This document shows positions 42,680-52,075 of a stretch of DNA of 64,000 nt, one piece after another. A program made the translations under genes and the position numbers. A model generated the notes under the pieces. That model did not search any database and was not told where the DNA came from. It saw nothing but the letters and a program-made list of their open reading frames with translations. Source of the DNA: Micromonospora endolithica (GTDB taxonomy: Bacteria > Actinomycetota > Actinomycetes > Mycobacteriales > Micromonosporaceae); contig NZ_RBAK01000002.1 in the NCBI RefSeq assembly GCF_003626595.1, forward strand, positions 62,001-126,000. The letters are read 5' to 3'. The first letter of the stretch is position 1. Each line of letters begins with the position of its first letter.

Positions 42680-44557
42680 GTGGCCGTGCCGGTGATTGAC
42701 CCCTCGCTGACAACCGACTCCGCGCCCGCCGAGGCGCAGCCGTCCCGGCGGCCCCGGCGGCGGCCGTCCCGCGCCGACGTCCTGGCCATCGGAGCCTACG
42801 TCCTGCTCGGTGTCGTCGTGTGCCTGCACTACTGGGGCGACGTGCAGAACCGGGTGTCGTCGCACCTGCCCACCGACCACAGTTGGTTCGAGTGGCTCTT
42901 CGCGCACGGCGCGTACTCGGTGCAGCACCTGGAGAACCCGCTGTTCACCAGCCGGCAGAACGCGCCGGACGGGGTGAACATGATGGCCAACACCTCGCTG
43001 CTCGGGGTGACCCTGCCGCTGGCCCCGCTGACCCTGCTGCTCGGCCCCCAGGTGATGTACGCGCTCTACCTGGGCGGCGCGCTGGCGGCCACCGCCGGCA
43101 CCTCGTACTGGGTGCTGTCCCGGCACCTGGTGCGGTCCCGGGCGGCGGCGTTCGTCGGCGGCGCGTTCCTCGGCTTCGCGCCCGGCATCGTGCACCACGC
43201 CAACGGCCAGCCCAACTTCGTCTCCAACTTCCTGCTCCCGCTGATCGTGCTGCGGGTGTTCACGCTCGGCGAGGCCGGTCGCTGGCGGCGCAACGGGATC
43301 GTGCTCGGCCTGCTGGTGGCGTACCAGATCTTCGTCAACGAGGAGATGCTGCTGCTGACCGCGCTGGCCTGCCTGGTGGCCGTGGTCGCGTACGCGGTCA
43401 TGCGTCCTCGGGCGGCGTGGCGGCAGGCCGGCACCTTCGCCGCGGCGCTCGGCCTCGGCGGCGGCCTGGCCCTGCTGCTGACCGCCTACCCGATCTGGTT
43501 CCAGTTCAACGGCCCGCAGTCCTACCGGGGCTTGCAGGGCGGGGTGTTCCACAACTGGGGCGAGGACCTCGCCGCCTTCGTCACCTTCCCCCGGGACACC
43601 ATCGCCGGTGACGAGGCGGTGGAGAAGACCATCGGCCTGACCGAGCAGAACACGTGGTTCGGGTGGCCGCTGGTGCTGCTGGCGGTCGTCGCCCTGGTGC
43701 TGCTGGTCCGGCGTTCGCTGGTGGCCCGGATCCTCGCCGTGCTGATCGTGGCCTTCACCGTCGCGTCGCTCGGCCCGAAGATCCGCCTCAACGGGGTGGA
43801 GACGGAGACCGACGGCCCGTGGTCCTACATCCCGGACGACCTTCCGCTGGTCGAGATGATGATGCCGACCCGGCTGGCCCTGGTGGTGGCCGCGGCGGTC
43901 GGTGTGCTGCTGGCCCTGGCCTGGGACGCGGTGGCGAGCACCGGCCGCCCGCCGGTGCCGGCGCCGCGCACCGCCGCCGACGCCGCCGACACCACCGGGA
44001 CGAGCCCGGCCGCCGGGTCGCGGCCACGCTGGGTCCGTCCGATCGGGTACGCGGCCATCGCGCTCGCCGTCCTGCCGTTGCTGCCCCGGCCACTGCCGGC
44101 GGAGCAGATCGAGCCGCCGCCGCACTTCATCACCTCGGGCGGTTGGCGACCGTACGTGCCGGCGGGCCGCACGCTGGTGCCGGTGCCGATCCCCAGCAAC
44201 GTGCACGGCCTGTCCACGCTGCGCTGGAGCGCCCTGACCCGGCAGGAGTTCCCCGTTCCGGGCGGCTACTTCATCGGGCCGAACGAGAAGGGCGAGGGCG
44301 TGTTCGGGGCGCCGAACCGGCCGACCAGCACCCTGATCTACTCCACCATGGACCGGAACGCGACGCCGATGGCGATCACCGACGAGGACCGCCGCCGGAC
44401 CGTCGAGGACCTGCGGTTCTGGAACGCCTCCGTGGTGGTCCTCGGCGACCACCCGCGCGAGGTGGTGCTGCGCGACCTGATGACCGCCCTGCTGGGCGCC
44501 CCGCCGCAGCGCGTCGACGACGTCTGGCTCTGGGACGTACGCCCCCTGGTCGACTGA
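42680..44557 (+). CDS. GT-C-like polytopic membrane protein, paralogue 1
   Basis: A 625-residue protein with about 11 TM helices. An early outside loop has HLPTDHSWFEWLFAHG and then NAPDGVNMMANTSLLG; a middle motif is FVNEEMLLLTALA; another is NTWFGWPLVLLA. The C-terminal extracytoplasmic domain ends VDDVWLWDVRPLVD. An acidic residue in the first loop is typical of GT-C glycosyltransferases that use polyprenyl-phosphate sugars, so that fold is inferred. Two paralogues follow on the other strand. Substrate unknown. Confidence 0.7.
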   Translation: MAVPVIDPSLTTDSAPAEAQPSRRPRRRPSRADVLAIGAYVLLGVVVCLHYWGDVQNRVSSHLPTDHSWFEWLFAHGAYSVQHLENPLFTSRQNAPDGVNMMANTSLLGVTLPLAPLTLLLGPQVMYALYLGGALAATAGTSYWVLSRHLVRSRAAAFVGGAFLGFAPGIVHHANGQPNFVSNFLLPLIVLRVFTLGEAGRWRRNGIVLGLLVAYQIFVNEEMLLLTALACLVAVVAYAVMRPRAAWRQAGTFAAALGLGGGLALLLTAYPIWFQFNGPQSYRGLQGGVFHNWGEDLAAFVTFPRDTIAGDEAVEKTIGLTEQNTWFGWPLVLLAVVALVLLVRRSLVARILAVLIVAFTVASLGPKIRLNGVETETDGPWSYIPDDLPLVEMMMPTRLALVVAAAVGVLLALAWDAVASTGRPPVPAPRTAADAADTTGTSPAAGSRPRWVRPIGYAAIALAVLPLLPRPLPAEQIEPPPHFITSGGWRPYVPAGRTLVPVPIPSNVHGLSTLRWSALTRQEFPVPGGYFIGPNEKGEGVFGAPNRPTSTLIYSTMDRNATPMAITDEDRRRTVEDLRFWNASVVVLGDHPREVVLRDLMTALLGAPPQRVDDVWLWDVRPLVD

Positions 44558-44575
44558 GCGCGGGGCGTCGGGCTC

Positions 44576-44680
44576 AACCCGCCTCGACCAGCGACCAGCG
44601 ACGGGCCAGCGCGGTTGCCGCGACGAAGGCGGCGAGGACGATCGTCGAAGAGCGGGCAAGCGACTCGTGAGTCGGCGGCT
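44576..44680 (-). pseudogene. Possible decayed C-terminal gene fragment
   Basis: Read on the minus strand, about 33 codons after an in-frame TAG encode SLARSSTIVLAAFV and ATALARRWSLVEAG before a TGA at 44576. A hydrophobic helix with a basic end looks like the tail of a membrane protein. No start or upstream part survives. It could equally be chance coding potential in GC-rich DNA. Confidence 0.25.
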
Positions 44681-44711
44681 ACCGCTACGGGGGCGAACCG
44701 TCCCGCCCGGC

Positions 44712-44772
44712 GTTTGTTAAAAGGGGGCCCTTCCTCTACCGGAGGCGTTAAGAAGGGACCCTTCCTTACACC
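44712..44772. repeat. 60-bp two-unit intergenic repeat, copy D
   Basis: On the minus strand: GGTGTAAGGAAGGGTCCC, TTCTTAACGCCTCC, GGTAGAGGAAGGGCCCCC and TTTTAACAAAC. The TAA at 44766-44768 in the repeat is the stop codon of paralogue 2. Confidence 0.85.
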
Positions 44773-46640
44773 AGCGGGCGGACGTCCCACACCCAGGCGC
44801 CGTCGACCGGGCGGCCGGGGCCGAGGAGCGCGTCGACGGTGCGGCGGACCGGGTCGCCGAGGTGCAGCCCACCCTGGACCACCAGGGCCGCGCGCCAGTG
44901 CCGCAGGTCCGCCACGGCGGCCCGACGGTCGGCGTCGGTGACCACCGGAACCTCGCCGGTCTCCACGACCCGGCGCAGCAGCGCGGCGGTGGGCCGGTCC
45001 GGCGCACCCCAGCGGGCGGTCGGGTCCCCCGGCGCGGTGGGCCCGATGAAGTAGCCGCCCGGCGCGCGGAACGCCAGCCCGGTCCGGGCCGACCACAGCA
45101 TCGCCGGGCTCGGGCCGGCGCCGGTCACCGGCGGGACCGCGACGACGGTCCGGCCCTCGGGGACGTACGCCCGCCAGCCACCGTCGGCGACGATCGCCGG
45201 CACCGGCCAGACCGGCACCGTGCGGATCGGGGTGGGGGTCAGCGGGAGCAGCGCGGCGGCCACCGCCCCGCCCCACAGCAACCGCACCGGCACGGCCGGG
45301 ACGGACACCGCGCGGATCCGGTCCAGGGAGAGCGCGACCAGGATGCCGAGCACCGGGACACACACCAGCGGGAAGCGGGCCGGCACCGCCAGGTCGAGCA
45401 GCGGCAGGTCGGCGACCAGCCGGTACGGCCCGGGTACCGACGTGGGCGCGCCGTCGAGGCGTATCTGCGCACCCAGCGACAGCAGTGCGAACAGCGCGCC
45501 GCAGACGACCAGCGCGCGGACCAGCGGTCGGCGCCACAGCCAGACCGCGACGACCCCGGCGAGCACCAGCAGTCCCGGGCCGAAGAACGAGTTCTCCTCG
45601 GTGGCGTTCGGGGCGAGCAGGCCCGGCAGGTAGGGGTCACCGAGGACCGTCTGCCGGGCCGAGGCGGTGAACGACGCGAGGTCCAGCTGGTAGCCGTGGG
45701 TGTGGAACGGCATGCCCCGGTAGTGGCCGGGGCCGAGGAACTGGAACCAGAGCGGGTACGCCAGCAGCGGCGCCGCCACCGCCGCGCCGACGGAGATCCG
45801 GCCGAGCAGGGCGGGCGCGTGCCGGCGGGCGGCCGGCGGGTCGGCCACCGCGTACGCGACGACGAACACCCCGGCGGCCAGGGCCAGGAACAGCAGCACC
45901 TCCTCGCCCAGGAAGACCTGGTACGCCACCAGCAGCCCGAGCAGCACCCCGCGCCGCACCACCCGGTCGCGCCGGGGGTGGAACACCAGCGCCAGGATCG
46001 GTGGCAGCAGGAACTGGGCGGCCATGTGCAGGTGCGCGCCGGCCTGGGCGACCATCCCCGGGGCGAATCCGCAGAGCAGCCCGCCGACCGCCGCGGCGGC
46101 CCGGGAGTCGACGAACCGCCGACGCAGCAGGACGTACCAGGCGGTGGCGGTGCCGGCGAGGCAGGCGACCACGGCCACCAGGAACGCCACCTGGGAACCG
46201 AGCAGGAGGGTGACCGGGGTCAGTGGCACCCCGAGGCCGAGCACCGAGGTGTTCGCCATCAGGTTCACCCCGTCCGGGGCGTTCAACGCCGTACTGCGCA
46301 GCGGGTTGTCCCCCTCGACCACCGCCCGGGCCGCGCGGGCCAGCATCCACTCGAAGAGGATCTGGTCGCCGGCCTGGTGGAACAACCGGTCCGGCCGGCC
46401 CCACTGGCCGGCGGTGAGCACCGCCGCCAGGCCGAGGTAGCCGGCGACCACCAGCGCGTCCGGGCCGCCCGCGACCATCCGGCGCCACGACCGCCCGGCG
46501 GTCGACCGGACACCTGCCGCGTTCCGGGACGCCGCGGGCGGGGCGTCCCGGGGTGACGCCGCGGCCGCGGGTGGCGGGTCCGCACCGTCCGGCGCGGGCC
46601 GGGTGGGCGGCGCGCCGGGGGCGGGTGGTGCGTCGGGCAT
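44766..46640 (-). CDS. GT-C-like polytopic membrane protein, paralogue 2
   Basis: A 624-residue protein with a Pro/Ala-rich cytoplasmic start (1-55) and about 11 TM helices. It shares the family marks: DQILFEWMLARAARAVVEG, NAPDGVNLMANTSVLG, FLGEEVLLFLALA, EENSFFGPGLLVL, GAPDRPTAALL and VDGAWVWDVRPLV. ATG 46640 overlaps by 1 nt the stop of paralogue 3, so the two are translationally coupled. The gene ends in a 60-bp repeat that supplies its TAA. Confidence 0.7.
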   Translation of the reverse strand: MPDAPPAPGAPPTRPAPDGADPPPAAAASPRDAPPAASRNAAGVRSTAGRSWRRMVAGGPDALVVAGYLGLAAVLTAGQWGRPDRLFHQAGDQILFEWMLARAARAVVEGDNPLRSTALNAPDGVNLMANTSVLGLGVPLTPVTLLLGSQVAFLVAVVACLAGTATAWYVLLRRRFVDSRAAAAVGGLLCGFAPGMVAQAGAHLHMAAQFLLPPILALVFHPRRDRVVRRGVLLGLLVAYQVFLGEEVLLFLALAAGVFVVAYAVADPPAARRHAPALLGRISVGAAVAAPLLAYPLWFQFLGPGHYRGMPFHTHGYQLDLASFTASARQTVLGDPYLPGLLAPNATEENSFFGPGLLVLAGVVAVWLWRRPLVRALVVCGALFALLSLGAQIRLDGAPTSVPGPYRLVADLPLLDLAVPARFPLVCVPVLGILVALSLDRIRAVSVPAVPVRLLWGGAVAAALLPLTPTPIRTVPVWPVPAIVADGGWRAYVPEGRTVVAVPPVTGAGPSPAMLWSARTGLAFRAPGGYFIGPTAPGDPTARWGAPDRPTAALLRRVVETGEVPVVTDADRRAAVADLRHWRAALVVQGGLHLGDPVRRTVDALLGPGRPVDGAWVWDVRPLV

Positions 46641-48607
46641 CAGGCTGGTCGGTCGGTCAGCGCCCGGACGTCCCAGACCCAGACGTCCAGCTCCCGCCGG
46701 CCGGGGCCGACCAACTGCTCGACGGTACGCCGCAGCGGCTCGGCGTGGTGCTGCCCGACCGGCAGCACCAGGATCGCCGCCCGCCAGTGTCGCAGCTCGT
46801 CCAGGGACCGCCGGCGCCGCCGGTCGTCCAGCGCCGGGACGCGCCCCGTCGAGGCGACCTCCTCCAGCAGCCTGCCCATTCCGCTGGGCCGGCCGCCGAA
46901 GCGCCCCGGGTCACCGGTGTTGCCGTTACGGGGAGCGAGGAAGTACCCACCGGGGATCTTGAAGTCGAGGTTCGTGGCGGCGGCCCAGCGCATCCCGTGG
47001 GTGTTGCCCATGCTCGGCACCGGGATCGGCACCAGCGTCTGGTCCGGCCCGACGTAGCCGCGCCACCGGTCGGCGGTGATGAACGCCGGCACCGGCGGGC
47101 GGGAGGTGACCGCGAGGGGCATCGGCGCGATCGGCAGCAGCACCAGGACCAGCCCGGCGACGGTGAGCGACCGCAGGGTCCGGGGTTCCACCGGCAACGA
47201 CCGGGACCGTTCGACCGCGTACGCCAGCAGCAGCCCGACCACCACCGTGGTGATCAGCCCGAAGCGGGTCGGCACCACCGCGTCCAGCAGCGGCAGCCGC
47301 ACCAGCCACTCCCACGGCCCGGTGACCAGCTCCCGCTCCCACCAGGAGATCCGCTCGCCGAGGGAGAGCACGGCGAAGAACGCCCCGGTCACGGCGAGCG
47401 CCCGGATCAGGGGTTCCCGGCGCAGCCAGAGAACGATGCCGACGGCGACCAGGGAGAGACTCCAGCCGAAGAAGGCGTTCTCCTCGGAGTAGTTCGGCGC
47501 CAGGTTGGCGTTGGCGCCCTGGTCGCCGCCCAGGGTCGGCGAGCCGGGGGCGAAGAAGGCGGCGATGTCGTTGCCGTAGTCACGGACCGCGTCGCTGAGC
47601 CCGTGGTACGCCATCGGCCCGGCGAACTGGATGTAGAGCGGATAGGCCAGCAGAGTCCCGGCGATCAACGTGCAGGTGGCCACCGCCTTGCCCAGTGGCC
47701 GCCAGGCCGCCGACCACAGCGCCGGCCGCTGCGCCACCACCGCGAGGAGGAAGACGCCGCAGGCCAGTGCGGTGAAGAGCAGGATCTCCTCGTTGATGAA
47801 CGCCTGCCCGGTCACCAGCAGGGCCAGCAGCGCCCCGTCCCGGTAGGGCCGGCGGGACCTCGTGATCACCAGCACCCGCCACACGATGAACGGCAGCAGG
47901 AACTGCGAGATGATGTTCGGGTGCCAGTTGGCGTGCGACAGCATCGCCGGTGAGAACCCGCAGAACCAGCCGCCGACGGCCGCCGCGAGCGGGCTGCGCA
48001 CCACGTGCCGGGACAGCACGAAGTACCAGGCCGCGGCGGTGCCGGCCAGCCCCAGCGTCACCAGCAGCACGAAGGTCACCGCCGGGCCGAACAGCAGGGT
48101 CACCGGCACCATCGGGATGCCCAGCGCCAGGATGGCCGTGTTGGCCATCAGGTTGACCCCGTCGGGGTAGTTGAACTGCTCGGTGAAGAACGGGAACTCC
48201 CCGTGCAGCACCACCCGTACGGAGTGGGCGAGGAAGAACTGCACCTGCGCCGGGTCGCTGCTGTAGAGTGCCGCCACCCGCCCGGACGGGTCGGCCCAGT
48301 GCTGGCTGGTCACCCACACCGCGGCGAGCAGGAACACGCCGAGCACGGTGAGATCCTGCCGGTGGCGCGCCCACCGGGCGAACCGGCCGCGCCGTGGCTG
48401 CGCCGTACCGGTGCCGTCGTCGGCCCGGCCACCGTCGGGGTCGCGCTCGGCCGGCGCGGCGGCGTCCGCGCCGGGCCGGTCGACCTCGGGCGTACGCCCC
48501 GCCGCCGCGCCGCCGTCGCTCTGCGTGCCCCTGGTCGGTGTGGACACCGGGGCCGTGGCGGTGGCGGAATCCGGCGAAGACTCGGCGCGGGTCTCGGCAG
48601 GCGTCAC
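46640..48607 (-). CDS. GT-C-like polytopic membrane protein, paralogue 3
   Basis: A 655-residue protein, first gene of a two-gene operon with paralogue 2. It has a long Ala/Asp/Arg-rich N-terminus (1-82), about 11 TM helices and the motifs SSDPAQVQFFLAHSVRV, NYPDGVNLMANTAIL, FINEEILLFTALA, EENAFFGWSLSLVA and LDVWVWDVRALTD. The three paralogues are too different for a very recent duplication but are arranged head-to-tail around one locus. A linked role in building one envelope glycan is a reasonable inference. Confidence 0.7.
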   Translation of the reverse strand: MTPAETRAESSPDSATATAPVSTPTRGTQSDGGAAAGRTPEVDRPGADAAAPAERDPDGGRADDGTGTAQPRRGRFARWARHRQDLTVLGVFLLAAVWVTSQHWADPSGRVAALYSSDPAQVQFFLAHSVRVVLHGEFPFFTEQFNYPDGVNLMANTAILALGIPMVPVTLLFGPAVTFVLLVTLGLAGTAAAWYFVLSRHVVRSPLAAAVGGWFCGFSPAMLSHANWHPNIISQFLLPFIVWRVLVITRSRRPYRDGALLALLVTGQAFINEEILLFTALACGVFLLAVVAQRPALWSAAWRPLGKAVATCTLIAGTLLAYPLYIQFAGPMAYHGLSDAVRDYGNDIAAFFAPGSPTLGGDQGANANLAPNYSEENAFFGWSLSLVAVGIVLWLRREPLIRALAVTGAFFAVLSLGERISWWERELVTGPWEWLVRLPLLDAVVPTRFGLITTVVVGLLLAYAVERSRSLPVEPRTLRSLTVAGLVLVLLPIAPMPLAVTSRPPVPAFITADRWRGYVGPDQTLVPIPVPSMGNTHGMRWAAATNLDFKIPGGYFLAPRNGNTGDPGRFGGRPSGMGRLLEEVASTGRVPALDDRRRRRSLDELRHWRAAILVLPVGQHHAEPLRRTVEQLVGPGRRELDVWVWDVRALTDRPA

Positions 48608-48709
48608 AGTCGGCGGAGTCTACCGGAGGTGGAAAAAGGCACCAAAGTCACCGCGCGATCCCCTGTGGACGATGAGCCGCCTGGTTGCCGGCGGTCACCG
48701 CGCGTTGCG

Positions 48710-48715
48710 TACGAT
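48710..48715 (+). promoter_or_regulatory. -10 element TACGAT with TTGCCG upstream
   Basis: TTGCCG (48685-48690) and TACGAT (48710-48715) are 19 bp apart, about 45 nt before GTG 48761. This gene has a leader, unlike many in the window. Confidence 0.45.
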
Positions 48716-48760
48716 GGCGCTTTCGTCAACGACGCCGAGGCGATCGAGGGGACGTACCAG

Positions 48761-49954
48761 GTGGTTCCAGCCCGCCGGCCCGGCACCGCGGCCACCGCCC
48801 TGCTGGCCCTGCTGCTGACCGCGACGGCCTGCGGGCCGGTCGCCGACCGTCAGCCCGGTGACCTGCGGGTCGGCTACGACACCGTCGACGGTTCGGTCGC
48901 GGTGTGGCCGCCGCGCGGCACGCTCGCCGGTGACCGCCAGGTGACCCGGAAGGTCACCGACGCGGTCCGCGCGTGGCGCTCGCCGGTCGACGACCGGGCA
49001 TACCTGCCCAGCTCCGGGATCCTCTGGTCCGGTGCGGCCGACGGGTCCCGGTTGGCCCTGGTCGCCGCCGACGTGCCCGGCGAGGGCGCCTCCTGGCTCC
49101 TCCAGGTCACCGCCGACGGCGACCGGTACGCGGTCACCCACGCCACCGAGTACACCGACCCGGGTTACCTGGTCTACTCCGACGTGTTGCCGGTGCACGT
49201 CGGCACCGGCCGACGCTACCTGGTGTCGGCGCGCGTCGAGCGGCTGCTCGGCCCCGGCGGTCGACCGGTGCCGCAGACCGACGGTCTGACCGCGCCGGTC
49301 GCCGTGCCGCCCTGCCGGGCGGTGCCACTGACCGTGACGCTGCGGGCGACCGAGTCGCTGCCCCGGGGCCGCGCCGCCGATCGCCTGCTCGACCTGGGCA
49401 CCGGCACCGCCGCCCCCCGCTATCCGCTGGTACGCGACGAGTCCGGCGCCGGCCGCCGGGCCCTGACCGACCTGGACACCTGCGCGCTCGCCGACGACGA
49501 GGGCCCGTTCGGCAGCATCCTGCGGCGCGTCGGGGACCGGGACGTCGCCGCCGCGGTGCCGTCGTCGTGGCCGATGGCGAAGATCTCCGCCCGCACCGTC
49601 GGCGAGTTGACGCCCGGCGGTGGCGGAACGCCGGCCGAGCTGGAGCAACTGAGCTGGGAGACCGCCGACGGGACGATGACCGCGGTGGTCCATCGCCCGG
49701 CCGGCGGCGGCGCCCCGTCGGCGTCCCGCGCGGACCGGGTCGATCCCCTCCAGTCCTACCTGCTGCCGGTGCCCGGGCGGAAGCTCCTGGTGCTGAGCTG
49801 GCGGGCGACCCGGGACAGCTCCCTGTCCGTTCCACCCGGGACCACCAAGCTCGTGGACCGCCCCGGCCTGGTGGTCGTCCCCTGGCCCGAGAAGCGGGAG
49901 ACCTTCAGCCTCGCCTCCGCCGACGAGACCCACTACCGCTCCGCCGGCGACTGA
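48761..49954 (+). CDS. Lipoprotein of unknown function
   Basis: A 397-residue lipoprotein from GTG 48761 (GAGGGG about 8 nt before). Lipobox TATAC with the modified Cys near residue 24. The rest is beta-rich: YDTVDGSVAVWPPRG, SGILWSGAADGSRLALV and LLQVTADGDRYAVTHATEY. No enzyme motif is evident. It lies divergent from paralogue 3 and may be an envelope partner of the membrane proteins; that is inference only. Confidence 0.75.
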   Translation: MVPARRPGTAATALLALLLTATACGPVADRQPGDLRVGYDTVDGSVAVWPPRGTLAGDRQVTRKVTDAVRAWRSPVDDRAYLPSSGILWSGAADGSRLALVAADVPGEGASWLLQVTADGDRYAVTHATEYTDPGYLVYSDVLPVHVGTGRRYLVSARVERLLGPGGRPVPQTDGLTAPVAVPPCRAVPLTVTLRATESLPRGRAADRLLDLGTGTAAPRYPLVRDESGAGRRALTDLDTCALADDEGPFGSILRRVGDRDVAAAVPSSWPMAKISARTVGELTPGGGGTPAELEQLSWETADGTMTAVVHRPAGGGAPSASRADRVDPLQSYLLPVPGRKLLVLSWRATRDSSLSVPPGTTKLVDRPGLVVVPWPEKRETFSLASADETHYRSAGD

Positions 49955-49985
49955 CCCCGCCTGACGCACCGGCGTCCGGCACGGA

Positions 49986-50024
49986 GAAAGAGTGGCCGTT
50001 CCGGGGCGGAACAGCCACTCTTTC
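49986..50024. terminator. Bidirectional terminator hairpin
   Basis: GAAAGAGTGGC (49986-49996) pairs perfectly with GCCACTCTTTC (50014-50024); GTTCC/GGAAC extends the stem. A/T-rich ends provide U-tracts on both strands. It lies between the convergent lipoprotein and dxs genes. Confidence 0.9.
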
Positions 50025-50044
50025 CGGTGATCGCGGGTGCCGGG

Positions 50045-51994
50045 TCAGTTCTGGGCGGCGGTGTTCCTCCGGGCCGGCATCGGTTCCACCGGCGCCGCGT
50101 CCAGCTGGGAGATCCAGCCGGTGACGTCGCGGGCCACGTCCTGCGCGGTCAGGCCCAGGTCGGCCAGGATCTGGCCACGGCTGCCGTGCGGGTGCCAGTC
50201 GGCGGGGATGCCCAGGTCCTTCAGCGGCACCCGGACGTCGGCGTCACGCATGGCCTGCGCGACGGCCGACCCGACACCGCCGACCCGGACACCGTCCTCG
50301 ACGGTGACCACGAGGCGGTGCCCGGCGGCCAGCTCGACCAGCTCGGCCGGGACCGGACGGACCCAGCGCGGGTCGACCACGGTGACCCCGTAGCCCTGCT
50401 CGGCGACCCGGGTGGCGACCTCCATGCCGAGCTGGCCGAAGGAGCCCACGGCGACCAGCAGCACGTCGGTACGCGCCGACTCGGCCAGCACGTCGACCGG
50501 GCCGACCCGGCGCAGCGCGGGCAGGTCGGCGGGGACCGAGCCGGTCGGGAACCGGACGATGGTGGGTCCGTCGTCCACGGCGACCGCCTCGCGCAGCTCC
50601 TCGCGCAGCGTCGCGGCGTCGCGGGGCGCGGCGATGCGCAGACCCGGAACCACCCCGAAGACCGACATGTCCCACATGCCGTAGTGGCTCGGCCCGTCCG
50701 GACCGGTGATGCCGGCCCGGTCCAGCACGAACGTCACCGGCAGCCTGTGCATCGCCACGTCCAGCAGGACCTGGTCGAACGCGCGGTTGAGGAAGGTCGC
50801 GTAGACCGCCACCACCGGGTGCAGCCCGCCGAGCGCGAGACCGGCCGCCGAGGTGGCCGCGTGCTGCTCGGCGATGCCCACGTCGTAAACCCGGTGGGGA
50901 TGCTTGCGGGCCAGCTTGGCGATGCCGGTCGGCTCGGCCATCGCGGCGGTGATGCCCACCACGTCGGGCCGCTCGTCGGCGATCGCGACCAGCTCGTCGG
51001 CGAAGACGTTCGTCCACTTCACCGACGGCGCGGCGGTGGACTTGCCGGTGGCGATGTCGAACGCGCCGGGGCCGTGGAAGCAGTCCGCCTCGTCCTCCTC
51101 GGCGGGGCGGTAGCCGTAGCCCTTGCGGGTCACCGCGTGCACGATGACCGGGCCGCCGAAGTTCTTCGCCGCCCGCAGCGCCGCCTCGACGGCGGTGACG
51201 TCGTGGCCGTCGACCGGGCCGACGTACTTGATGCCCAGGTCCTCGAACATCGCCTGCGGGGCGACCGCGTCCTTGATGCCCTTCTTGACCGCGTGCAGCA
51301 CCTCGTACATCGGCTTGCCGACCAGCGGGGTCGAGCCGAGGGCGTCCTTGACGGTGTCCAGCACCTTCTCGTAGCCCGGGTTGAGCCGCAGCGACGAGAG
51401 GTGGTCGGCCAGCCCGCCGATGGTCGGGGCGTACGAGCGGCCGTTGTCGTTGACCACGATGACGAGCGGGTTGCCGGCGGTGGCGATGTTGTTCAACGCC
51501 TCCCAGCACATGCCGCCGGTCAGCGCGCCGTCGCCGACCACCGCCACGACGCTGCGCTGCTCGCCCCGGAGCGCGTACGCCTTGGCCAGGCCGTCGGCGT
51601 AGGACAGCGCGGTGGAGGCGTGCGAGTTCTCGATCAGGTCGTGCTCGCTCTCGGCCTGGCTGGGGTAGCCGGAGAGGCCGCCGCGCTGCTTCAGCTTGTC
51701 GAAACCGACCTGCCGGCCGGTGACGATCTTGTGCACGTACGCCTGGTGACCGGTGTCGAACAGGAGCCGGTCCCGGGGGGAGTCGAAGACCCGGTGCATG
51801 GCCAGGGTCAGTTCCACCACGCCCAGGTTGGGACCGATGTGCCCGCCGGTGCGGGAGACCTTGGCGACCAGGAAGTCACGAATCTCGGCCGCGAGGATGC
51901 CGACCTGTTCGGCGGACATCCGCTTGACGTCCTGCGGGCCACGGACGGTGGCCAGCAGCCCGGTGTGGTGGACCGTGCCCTCTTCAACACTCAT
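50045..51994 (-). CDS. dxs: 1-deoxy-D-xylulose-5-phosphate synthase
   Basis: A 649-residue thiamine-diphosphate enzyme that opens the MEP isoprenoid pathway from pyruvate and glyceraldehyde-3-phosphate. The ThDP motif is [18 protein letters not shown] ... [21 protein letters not shown] is typical of Dxs, and the transketolase pyrimidine domain has [17 protein letters not shown]. Length is standard. It corresponds to Rv2682c. Confidence 0.97.
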   Translation of the reverse strand: MSVEEGTVHHTGLLATVRGPQDVKRMSAEQVGILAAEIRDFLVAKVSRTGGHIGPNLGVVELTLAMHRVFDSPRDRLLFDTGHQAYVHKIVTGRQVGFDKLKQRGGLSGYPSQAESEHDLIENSHASTALSYADGLAKAYALRGEQRSVVAVVGDGALTGGMCWEALNNIATAGNPLVIVVNDNGRSYAPTIGGLADHLSSLRLNPGYEKVLDTVKDALGSTPLVGKPMYEVLHAVKKGIKDAVAPQAMFEDLGIKYVGPVDGHDVTAVEAALRAAKNFGGPVIVHAVTRKGYGYRPAEEDEADCFHGPGAFDIATGKSTAAPSVKWTNVFADELVAIADERPDVVGITAAMAEPTGIAKLARKHPHRVYDVGIAEQHAATSAAGLALGGLHPVVAVYATFLNRAFDQVLLDVAMHRLPVTFVLDRAGITGPDGPSHYGMWDMSVFGVVPGLRIAAPRDAATLREELREAVAVDDGPTIVRFPTGSVPADLPALRRVGPVDVLAESARTDVLLVAVGSFGQLGMEVATRVAEQGYGVTVVDPRWVRPVPAELVELAAGHRLVVTVEDGVRVGGVGSAVAQAMRDADVRVPLKDLGIPADWHPHGSRGQILADLGLTAQDVARDVTGWISQLDAAPVEPMPARRNTAAQN

Positions 51995-52075
51995 GACGAA
52001 GGAGTCTATCGGCCGCCGCCCAGTCCGCAGCCCGGCCCGCGACAGCGCGGCCCGTTCGGACCGCTGAGCGCCGGG

